Shown here piece after piece: positions 56,093-64,000 of a stretch of DNA of 64,000 nt (the stretch's first letter is position 1; each line of letters opens with the position of its first letter). This DNA is from Morinoia aosen. Taxonomy: Eukaryota; Arthropoda; Malacostraca; Amphipoda; Talitridae. Position numbers and translations under genes: made by a program. Where the stretch lies: the NCBI GenBank assembly GCA_030386875.1, contig CM059556.1, forward strand, positions 40,588,964 through 40,652,963, given 5' to 3'. The notes below the pieces were generated by a model. That model made no database searches. It was not told the origin of the DNA and was given only the letters and a program-made list of their open reading frames with translations.

Positions 56093-56265
56093 GCTGACCC
56101 TCTTGTTGTCCCGGCCCTCTTGTTGTCCCGGCCCTCTTGTTGTCCCGGCCCTCTTTTTGTCCCGGCCCTCTTGTTGTCCCGGCCCTCTTGTTGTCCCGGC
56201 CCTCTTGTTGTCCCGGCCCTCTTGTTGTCCCGGCCCTCTTGTTGTCCCGGCCCTCTTGTTGTAAC
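56093..56265 (+). repeat. 17-bp minisatellite, ten units
   Basis: CTCTTGTTGTCCCGGCC repeated with a single variant unit (CTCTTTTTG) and a decayed last unit (TTGTTGTAACGGCC). It has the same period as the array at 35944 but a different sequence. Three-frame openness follows from the period. Confidence 0.97.
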
Positions 56266-56487
56266 GGCCCCTGTGCTCGTCTGCCGCTGCTGGGGTGGTG
56301 CAACATCCTCTATGCGCTGTCATGGCGGGTGCTCGCTAGACGCACATGACGCCGTGTCACTTTTACTGATGATGAACGTCGTCTAAAGTAGCTCCTCGTC
56401 GTGAGCAGGATAAAGATACTTGTCTATGCTCCCTAGAATGGTCGATTGTTTATGCTCACTGTAGAATAGTCGATGTGTAGAATAGTC

Positions 56488-56712
56488 GGTAGGTTTAGGT
56501 TAGGTTGCTTAGTCTATTCTCTGCTGCGGGGGCTAGCGCTCCCCGGAAGGATGTTGTTAGGATATCTCGGCTGTAGAATGGCCTTTAGGCCTTTGGGACT
56601 TTTATAGCCTTCTATAGAAGACCCGGGACTGCTATAACCTTCTCAATGGTTCTTTTTCTTCGCTCTCCTGAGATCGCCTGCGTTGTCGCTGGTGAGTCTT
56701 ATAAACTAGTGC
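56488..56712 (+). mobile_element. SINE-like family B, internally deleted
   Basis: GTAGGTTTAGGTTAGGTTGC, GGGGGCTAGCGCTCCCCGG, TTAGGATATCTCGGCTG, TTTGGGACTTTTATAGCC, then directly CTCTCCTGAGATCGCCTGCG and GAGTCTTATAAAC. The T-rich middle with TGTGCATAG is missing. GGACTTTTATA/GGACTGCTATA is locally duplicated. Confidence 0.75.
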
Positions 56713-56714
56713 AT

Positions 56715-57860
56715 ATAATGTAACTTTTGAATGCTACGATAAACGTGCTGAAAGTGCAAGGCTTCACTTTAGAGTTATTCTTTAAACGTGCAGCGGTACG
56801 TGCGTATCCTTATTCTTCGTGGGGATCCTCCATAGTCTATATTCTTTATACAAGTGTTGGTGAAGTCGATCCTCCAGTTATGCATTGTCTCACGCAAACT
56901 TCAACTTAGGTGGATGAAAATATATAAATCAGCCCAATTTATTCAACTAATACAATTCATATTGTGAAGAACTGGGAATAATTTTTATACCTACAGTTGA
57001 GGCTCGCATAAGGTAATGTATAACTCGAAGGTGGCCGTATTCAAAAACCTTGAAATGCGTGCAGGCTTTCGCAGCATAGCCGTGAATAAAGTTGCCTCGA
57101 CCGAATTATGGTCGGCTGATTCGGAAGGCCTATATTTTTGTTCATATGTTATCAGAGTAGTATCAGTGTTGCTCGTTAGTTTCCCATCATTTAGGAGGAA
57201 TTTCGTTTTATTTATTGCAAAGTGTCGTCCTTACTAGGGTGACCAGTCATCAGCACGCTGTCTTTAATACTTGCCAATAATTTGAAGTCAACCCGCAACT
57301 GCGTTGTGTGTGTGCCACGTTAGTTTTGGTGTGTGAAGTGTCAACTAGGGCGTTTTTCGAAATATTTCATTAAGTATCTCTATGGTACAACTTAGAATAG
57401 TGAGTGTTGATGATAGGATGCCCAGAAGTCGCTAAACGTATTCGGGCCCAGAAGTAGCTGCACTCAAACGTGTCCATATTTGTACTAGATTCAAGAATTT
57501 ATCTACTGTGTTATCGCTCGTGGTAAATCAATTGTTTTTAAATTGTTTTTTAAGTTGGCATCGCTTGTGATAAATAAAATATTATTAAATTGTTTTTACT
57601 ACAGTGTGTTTCATATCACGAATAACTGCTCTATTGCTCTAACATATCAGCATGTAAACACGAAGGGCACTCTCACATGTGGCGGTAACGCGCACCTGAT
57701 TCCCTGATGTGGGAACTGTGTCTGCTTATCTGCGGAGCTGTGGCAGAGGGGGCGCCGAGACCTACTTCTGGTGTCGCTGCATCTTATTTTGTGCAGCTCT
57801 CGTGTTCTGTGTTAGATCTGTCATTCTAACTCGTGTTATTTGAACGTCCATGTTCTAACC
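56715..57860. other. No gene recognised
   Basis: Short plus frames at 56727-56909 and 57016-57237 are unremarkable. ATTGTTTTTAAATTGTTTTT near 57530-57595 is AT-rich and slightly repetitive. Confidence 0.4.
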
Positions 57861-57864
57861 GTTT

Positions 57865-58022
57865 TAAACTATTTATATACGTAGTTATATAACGATATAT
57901 GAACATAGTTTTATCAACCATTTATTTAAATAGTTATATAGGAATATAGTTTTGTTGACAATTTATATACATAGTTATATAACCATTTATGAACATAGTT
58001 ATGTAACCATATATGAATATAG
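57865..58022. repeat. AT-rich degenerate tandem repeat, about 26 bp
   Basis: CATAGTTATATAACCATTTA followed by TGAA and variants, six to seven units. It ends exactly where the TTAA MITE at 58027 begins. Confidence 0.8.
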
Positions 58023-58026
58023 TTAA

Positions 58027-58236
58027 CTTCGGCGTGACCCACCGGTGGTCACTGAGGAGATTTTTATGACGCTGTCAAGCGACCAGCAGACACAAACTCA
58101 ATTGTAAGAAGTACTCAATCAAAACGCAGCGAGTGTACGATCCATTTCATGATTATTTATTTTCAATTGATCTCTAAAACTAACCTTAATTTGAATTGAG
58201 TGTTGAACTTCAGTTAATCCCGCTGCATTTTACGTG
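58027..58236. mobile_element. TTAA MITE, family 2
   Basis: TTAA at 58023-58026 and 58237-58240; length 210. Left end CTTCGGCGTGACCCACCGG, right end inverted CACGTAAAATGCAGCGGG, so the terminal repeats are decayed while the interior (CACCGGTGGTCACTGAGG, CTTCAGTTAATCCCGC) still matches 30094-30298. Confidence 0.75.
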
Positions 58237-58445
58237 TTAACTTGGACGTACTTGGATCATTATTTTACTATTTATACATTATTATTTTAATGTGTGAAGT
58301 TTATGCGAGTGAGACTCTATGAAATACTTTCAATATTTCGCGTGTCCTTTTGTTTGAAATTTGGTGTTAAAAAAATTGCGGTTTGCTCAAAACTAAGTTG
58401 AACCGATGGTAGACTCGGACTACAAGTCTGACTCCGTCATGTTAA

Positions 58446-58666
58446 CCCTTTACCGCCCACATTTTTATACTCATATTACCGTTATGACAACCACTATCAC
58501 TAAACCGACACTGGCATTAGGTACTCAATGTTATCAAGATGGGGAAGGAACTGCCACTCGGCAGTGCAGTTCAAAGGACACATTAGTGAACAAATTGAAT
58601 AAGAAATACGATATATTATTGTTATTTTTGAAAGAGGACGAAATAGTCCAGTTGGGCAGTAAGGGG
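58446..58666 (+). mobile_element. TTAA MITE, family 3
   Basis: TTAA at 58442-58445 and 58667-58670; left end CCCTTTACCGCCCACATT and right end inverted CCCCTTACTGCCCAACTGG. Partner of 32343-32539 in the opposite orientation. It begins only 201 bases after the end of the family 2 copy. Confidence 0.85.
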
Positions 58667-58670
58667 TTAA

Positions 58671-59790
58671 GGTCAGGATTATATCATGGCCGTGTACGTT
58701 TATGTATATACCCAGTGCCCAAAACCACAAGCATTGCGAGTTAGCCACGTTCATGCTAGCGTTATCAATAAATTCGATCGCCGAAAAGAACGGATTTGCC
58801 GTATTTGAAGATTTAATTCATCACAAGCATTTTTAGAATCGTATTTATGATCTTTATTCGAGTCCCCTAAAAGTTTCCTTTCGGAAGAAAGCCGAACATT
58901 ACGTGGGAGATGGAGCTTCACTGTTACGAGTCTGTTCTCGTCAGAAATCTTTAAATCAACGAGCTCTGTAAAACGGTACTCGTGTTTAATTCATTGTAGT
59001 ATTTCACTTAAATTTTGAAAATTCCAGTTTTGAAACTCTATTAAACTTAATTTCTTGTAATAGATTTTTAGTGAATGTAGATGGTCTATTCCATATCTGT
59101 GCGTAAAATGTAGTGCAATTGCTAGCTGATTAAGGTTTAGACAGAATGACTGCAACCGAGTTGTCAATTGTTTTTTTTAGAGAGTGTGGTGACAGCGCAG
59201 TTTGAGTGAGATGTGCTGTTGTTGTTCAGCTATTGTTGCTCTATCTTGACACAATACGTATTGTAAACCTGTGCTCGTCGGTGCCGAGCGCTGAACTGAC
59301 TCCATTTGATAAGAGGTGGTACTGATAATATGCCAACCTATTCAAATAGTTATAGTGAATGAACCTTATGTGATTTGTTCTAATTTATGTTGGTAGTTTT
59401 TATTGCTTCGTGAAGCGCCGATCTCTAATGCATGTCCGGTAAATTCTTCTAGTTTCATAATATGTCCGTTAATTTTTTCATTTTACCACTAATATCCTAG
59501 AGAATTTCATAATTTTTCTCAGTGCAGATTTCCTCTACTTTTCACTAAATATTTAAAATTTCTGGCGAGTATTTTCTAATTTTTCACCAATCATTGTTAA
59601 ATTTGGTCAAGCAAATCTTATTCTCTGTTGATTTTCACTATTTTTATAATTCTCATGGTTTTTCCTACAAAACTCACTGTTTAACTTTGCTGCTTTTTCA
59701 TTAACGCACAGAATTCGTTAGTTTCCCTTACTTTTCTACTAATTTCCGAGATTTTTAGTTGTTTCAGTGTTAGAGCTGATGCAGTGCCGC
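58671..59790. other. No gene; T-rich second half
   Basis: 59440-59770 is T-rich with loosely recurring TTTTTCACTAATNTT words, possibly a very old array. Nothing else identified. Confidence 0.4.
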
Positions 59791-59804
59791 TGGCGGCACT
59801 GCAT

Positions 59805-60415
59805 CACAAACACCGCTGGTGTTTGTTGCCGGCTTGTGTTTGGTGTGCGTCAGGTTTCTGTGTTTGTTGCCGGCTTCTGTTCAGTGTGCGTCATGTTTGT
59901 GTGTTTGTTGCCGGTTTCTGTTTAGTGTGCGTCAGGTTTGTGTGGTTGTTGCCGGCTTCTGTTCAGTGTGCGTCATGTTTGTGTGTTTGTTGCCGGTTTC
60001 TGTTTAGTGTGCGTCAGGTTTGTGTGTTTGTTGCCGGCTTCTGTTCAGTGTGCGTCAGGTTTGTGTGGTTGTTGCCGGCTTCTGTTCAGTGTGCGTCAGG
60101 TTTGTGTGTTTGTTGCCCTTCTGTTCAGTGTGCGTCAGGTTTGTGTGGTTGTTGCCGGCTTCTGTTCAGTGTGCGTCAGGTTTGTGTGGTTGTTGCCGGC
60201 TTCTGTTCAGTGTGCGTCAGGTTTGTGTGTTTGTTGCCGGCTTCTGTTCAGTGTGCGTCAGGTTTGTGTGTTTGTTGCCGGCTTCTGTTCAGTGTGCGTC
60301 AGGTTTGTGTGGTTGTTGCCGGCTTCTGTTCAGTGTGCGTCAGGTTTGTGTGTTTGTTGCCCTTCTGTTCAGTGTGCGTCAGGTTTGTGTGTTTGTTGCC
60401 GGCTTGTGATCGTTA
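59805..60415 (+). repeat. 41-bp minisatellite, about 15 units
   Basis: CCGGCTTCTGTTCAGTGTGC, GTCAGGTTTGTGTG and (G/T)TTGTTG. Two units carry the same 4-base deletion (TTGTTGCCCTTCTG) 244 bp apart, so a six-unit block was copied. GGTTG/GTTTG variants alternate in a matching order in the two blocks. A cysteine-rich frame (210 codons) is open throughout and shifts with the deletion; I do not accept it as a gene. Confidence 0.97.
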
Positions 60416-60419
60416 AAGG

Positions 60420-60990
60420 CTAGTGTTTTTTACATTCTTGTGTTTGTGAGTTTCCTACCGCCGCGTGACCTCCGCGTGTTGTCTATGGTTTGCCGCAGTC
60501 CATTTCCCCCAAACCACATTGTTGTTTTTTCTGTTAGGAAACCTTTTTCGTTACTTCACTGACGTACCGCAGTTTTGTGTTCAGGCCAGCTGACTGGCTG
60601 AAGTTTTTTCGGCGATTTGTGTTTCATTTTTACCTGTTTTATTGTGAAGCTATGAGCTCCCTGAGGAATATCGTTTTTCGTTTGCCAACCCATTTACGAG
60701 TGGTTTTGTAGTAATTATTTTTTACTGTCGATTGAAAATTCAATTTTTTACTTTTTCATGGATTCTTTTTTCTGCTAGTTTTTTTGTTATGGTGCGTGTT
60801 GCTCATGATTTTTTCCGTATCTCCGGTGTGTTTTCTCGGAAGTTTACTATGCCAATAGAACTTTTATTAATAGGCACGTATCTGACAAAGAATATTTTTG
60901 TTTGGCCGCAGACTACATATCCGGACTCAGAGTTTATGTTTTCAAATGTTACATAACCTTCGGCTTCAAAAAAATTTTGAGTTTGTGAAA
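60420..60990. other. No gene; piece shared with 62345
   Basis: TTTGGCCGCAGACTACATATC at about 60900-60925, with TATTTTTG before it and TCCGGACTC after it, is matched at 62355-62385. The rest is T-rich and unassigned. Confidence 0.45.
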
Positions 60991-60999
60991 ATAGCCCGC

Positions 61000-61190
61000 A
61001 GTTGATTGAAAGAAAACTTATAGAAAACCCAAAATTTCTGGTTACCGGCAATGGCATACAGTTGATTGAAAGAAAACTTCAGCGCCTCAAAAATCTCGAG
61101 TTAAAAACAGTGACGTGTATAGTTGATCGAAAAAAAACTTCGGCACCACAAAAATTCCGAGTTCGAGGGAATGGCACGCAGTTGACAGAA
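61000..61190 (+). repeat. About 60-bp degenerate tandem repeat, three units
   Basis: CAGTTGATTGAAAGAAAACTT, then an AAAATTTC/AAAATCTC segment, then CGGCAATGGCATA(C) and variants. It begins at about 60995 and ends at the diverged CAGTTGACAGAAAGAAG near 61180. Confidence 0.8.
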
Positions 61191-61444
61191 AGAAGTGATC
61201 TCTAAAATTTCTCCATAGCTACGAAGAGCTCGCTCTCGCCGCCGGCATGTCTTCTCCGACCAGCGGTGGTTGCCGTAGGGAAGCTTGTGATTTTCTCACT
61301 GCAAGCAACTCACGTTCACGTGCTCGTAAGTCACGTCCACGTAGCACGTGATCTGTGTTTCAGCGCGTGACATTGTTTGCCAGTAATCAGGCTATGTTTG
61401 CCCATTATGTATTATTTAGCACTGTAAGCCAGTATAGTCAGGCT

Positions 61445-61645
61445 TCTCAATGTTGGCCAGTTATCAAGCAATGTTCGTCAGTTATCAAGCAATGTTCGTC
61501 AGTCATCAAGCAATGTTCGTCAGTCATCAAGCAATGTTCGTCAGTCATCAAGCAATGTTCGTCAGTCATCAAGCAATGTTCGTCAGTCATCAAGCAATGT
61601 TCGTCAGTCATTAAGCAATGTTCGTCAGTCATCAAGCCCTGTTCC
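61445..61645 (+). repeat. 21-bp minisatellite, nine units
   Basis: GTCAGTCATCAAGCAATGTTC or near variants (TTATCAAG in the first two, CATTAAG in one). Flanking sequence up to about 61740 has related but degraded units (GCCAGTAATCGAGCAATG), so the array grew from a local word. A seven-residue repeat is open on both strands. Confidence 0.97.
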
Positions 61646-61744
61646 ATAATGTTTCAATAATGTTTGCCAGTAATCGAGCAATGATTCCCAATGTTTCCAT
61701 AATGTTTGCCAGTAATCGAGCAATGTTTGCTGGTCAGCAATCAC

Positions 61745-62510
61745 TGTTTTCAAATGTTTGCTGCTGAAAGTGGGACATGTGTCTCCAAATTTTAGTGATT
61801 TTTTTGTATCGTTGAATTAAAACTTGATGCTGTTAAATTGACAAATGATACTTAGCTCGCTGGAAAATTACATCTTTACTAGTTTTAACATGCACTGCTC
61901 ACGCTGCCAAAAGGAGGCTTCTATGGCTTGTATACATCTTAATATTTTTGGTGTGTTGTAAAGTGTGTTAATCATGCAGTTCTGTAAATGATTCAGACTA
62001 TACAGAATTCTTTCCAATGAATCGAGAGGAAGATCGATCTTTTTAAAGCTGGGTGAAGTATTTTAGATAGCCTGAAAATTGTATGTGTGCCGTGAAGGAA
62101 ATGTGTACGTTGCTGTCACACGCTCTCTCACGACTTTCGTTGAGCGTGAAATCTTGAAACGTTTTTCTTCCCGTGCGAATGCTCATACCTTTTGTTCGTA
62201 GTTGATCGAATGACTTTGCTGCTATAATGCAGCTTCTGAGAATTTACCATGAATGTTAACATTCTTTCGTTAACGCTAATTAGTTTCATTTTATCCTCTT
62301 CGCTGAAGACCTTATTTGAATTTCTTAACTTGGGAGATTCTCTGGCCAGTAATATTTTGGCTTGGCCGCAGACTACAAAACCGGACATCGATTTCATGTT
62401 TTTACACGCAAAACAATCTTCGGCAGCGTCGTTGAAAAAAGCAGCTGCTTGCTTCTAGTGGTCAGTGTTCTATTTAAACCTGAAACCTGGTTTGAATTTA
62501 CCTATAGCTG
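61745..62510. other. No gene; piece shared with 60900
   Basis: GCTTGGCCGCAGACTACAAA at 62360 and the following CCGGAC match 60905. Minus frames covering both copies contain the same VVCGQ-type residues (GYVVCGQTKIF and GFVVCGQAKIL). This may be a decayed element of unknown type. Confidence 0.45.
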
Positions 62511-62514
62511 GAAC

Positions 62515-62880
62515 TCCTCAGAGGAATACAACAATTGTATCTATGGGAATTAGCGCTTCAAGGGGGAAAATGTGAGGGCCCAAGCTGTGAGTTAGGTAGG
62601 CCTTCTTTTTGTTTAAATAAAAAGTTTTTTTTTTGCTATGTTAAGGACAACATTTCTTCGATTCACTACTGTCCTGTTTTTCAAGCTCCTCTGACTTTCT
62701 TCTGCAACTTTTATCTTATTTCATCAACTTCTTTCTTAACTTGCTGTTTCTATGTCCCCTCTGCATAGATTCCTCATTCTCTTATCTCCATACTAAATGG
62801 TGGCTTCTCCTTCCTCTCTTCGATACGTTTTTTTTTGTAGCGGTTAGGGAGGCCTAAACTAACTAATAATTTATAATCAT
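62515..62880 (+). mobile_element. SINE-like family A, full length reference copy
   Basis: CCTCAGAGGAATACAACAAT, CTATGGGAATTAGCGCTTC, AAATGTGAGGGCCCAAGC, CACTACTGTCCTG, CTCTGCATAGATTCC, CCATACTAAATGGTGGC, AGCGGTTAGGGAGGCCTAAAC and tail TAATAATTTATAATC. It has both ends and few gaps. No RNA polymerase III A and B boxes are obvious, so a tRNA origin is not shown. Confidence 0.85.
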
Positions 62881-62884
62881 AACC

Positions 62885-63710
62885 TAGAGCTGGAAGTATC
62901 ATGTCTACGGAACACCGTAAATGTCGACAGCGCGAGTCGGTTCTGTTACTACGTGAATATTATTGGTGTAGCTGTCACTACTAAATACCCTGCAGCGTTC
63001 TTTTCGCCAAGACCATAGTCTCACGGATGAGTTTTGACGTAAAATTTGTTGGCTAGTTTAGGTATTTTTCTTATAATTTATAATGTGCGTAAACTTTCCT
63101 CGATAATATGTGAAATGTTTTTCTCGAATTGACGTTTTTTTCTCGGGATAGTGGAGATAGGAATGTGAATTGTATTTTATGGATCAAAATTTAAGTGGTT
63201 CGTGAGTGCAATAATTTCTTAACTATTTTTAGCCATATCGTGTTCTCACAGTTCTCGGTGATTTATGAACGGCAGTAAAGAAAGGAGAAATAACGGTAGG
63301 AAAATAGTAAATAAGGAAAGGAAAAAAAATAAGTAAAAGAACAGACATAGGGAAAAAGTGAAACGAGGAAGACGACTCAAGAGTATTCGATGGAGCGTGG
63401 CCTCTCTGTTCGTTTTGAGAGACTTTCTGCTATTTTTCTCACGTTTTTATTTCAGCCTTTCTTTATTTGTCTTTTTCTTCTATTTTCTTTGCCTTTCTTT
63501 CGTTGTCGTGTGAGAGCAACTTTCTCGTTGGTGACGTCAGGCGTCTTCATTCGATTGCTTTTCTCGCGTCTTTTTCAGTTAGTCTCGTCCGGCGCCTCCG
63601 AGTCAAATCCGCTTAAACTGACAATTAGTCAAATCCTTGACTCTAAGCTGCCTGGTCTTGACTTCTGATTAACATGTTCAATTAGTTCACTCCTCAGCTG
63701 CTGCGCTTGT
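62885..63710. other. No gene recognised
   Basis: A-rich stretch at 63275-63365, T/C-rich at 63440-63510. The frame at 63390-63668 is hydrophobic only because of its T content. Confidence 0.4.
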
Positions 63711-63714
63711 GCTG

Positions 63715-64000
63715 GTATGTCTGAATTGTGCTGGGATCTCTGAAATGTGCTGGTGTTATCTCTGAAATGTGCTGGTGTTATCTCTGAAATGTGCTGATGT
63801 TATCTCTGAAATGTGCTGATGTTATCTCTGAAATGTGCTGATGTTATCTCTGAATTGTGCTGATGTTATCTCTGAATTGTGCTGGTATCTCTGAATTGTG
63901 CTGGTATCTCTGAAATGTGCTGGTGTTATCTCTGAAATGTGCTGGTGGTATCTCTGAAATGTGCTGGTGGTATCTCTGAAATGTTTGCACGATTTCCTCT
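63715..64000 (+). repeat. Minisatellite of 24 and 18 bp units, runs off the window
   Basis: GGTGTTATCTCTGAAATGTG plus CTGA/CTGG (24 bp), with shorter units lacking TGTTAT near both ends (GGTATCTCTGAATTGTGCT). GGTGGTATC variants cluster at the right. The array continues past the end of the window or ends within a few bases of it. Confidence 0.95.

Noticed and set aside
56495..56515. Interstitial TTAGG telomere repeat (GGTTTAGGTTAGGTT)
   Set aside because: Only two to three imperfect steps, and the same word is part of the family B 5' end in other copies.
59784..60423. 210-codon cysteine-rich frame that could suggest a secreted toxin-like protein
   Set aside because: It is a direct reading of the 41-bp array, and the frame changes with the unit period and the 4-base deletion. 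There is no signal peptide followed by non-repeat sequence.

Overview
This 64 kb window is eukaryotic, non-coding and dominated by repeats. I find no protein-coding exon, rRNA or tRNA that I would defend. The mixture of mariner-like, piggyBac-like and hAT-like DNA elements, a 5'-truncated non-LTR retrotransposon, T-rich SINE-like repeats and very many minisatellites fits a large insect genome. A polyneopteran such as a stick insect is my guess, and I hold it loosely. Most long open frames are by-products of tandem arrays whose unit has no stop codon in any frame.

Layout. 1-9 kb: an inverted pair of SINE-like copies, one split by a TTAA-flanked transposon (1085-1908), then a foldback element, hAT-like scraps and an 18-bp minisatellite. 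9-15 kb: minisatellites of 35, 30, 11 and 22 bp, a CTG-type trinucleotide tract and further SINE copies. 16-22 kb: a TTAA MITE, a TA-flanked MITE, a GT microsatellite and a GACTCC array. 22-29 kb: a non-LTR reverse transcriptase fragment (23284-24009, tail to 24303), a long-TIR mariner relic (24403-25175), a mariner element with a recognisable transposase relic (26415-27040) and a second GACTCC array. 29-35 kb: SINE copies, two more TTAA MITEs and an 86-bp composite array. 35.9-38.3 kb: two different minisatellites nearly back to back (17-bp, then 16-bp hairpin-forming), about 2.4 kb in total. 41.3-49.6 kb: a complete LTR element of 8323 bp with 1675-bp LTRs that match wherever I compared them, a GCAA target duplication and a non-coding interior. 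50-64 kb: a 67-bp array that seems to derive from a SINE tail, arrays of 45, 17, 41, 21 and 24 bp, two more TTAA MITEs, a TGTA-flanked palindromic MITE and more SINE copies.

No pathway or operon is present. What ties the window together is transposon biology: nested insertions (TTAA elements inside SINEs), one element giving rise to a satellite, and a strong strand bias of the SINE-like repeats (20 of 21 copies on the + strand). The bias hints that the window may lie inside a large intron or share some other directional constraint. All repeat family assignments come from reading terminal motifs, target duplications and translated relics; no database comparison was possible.
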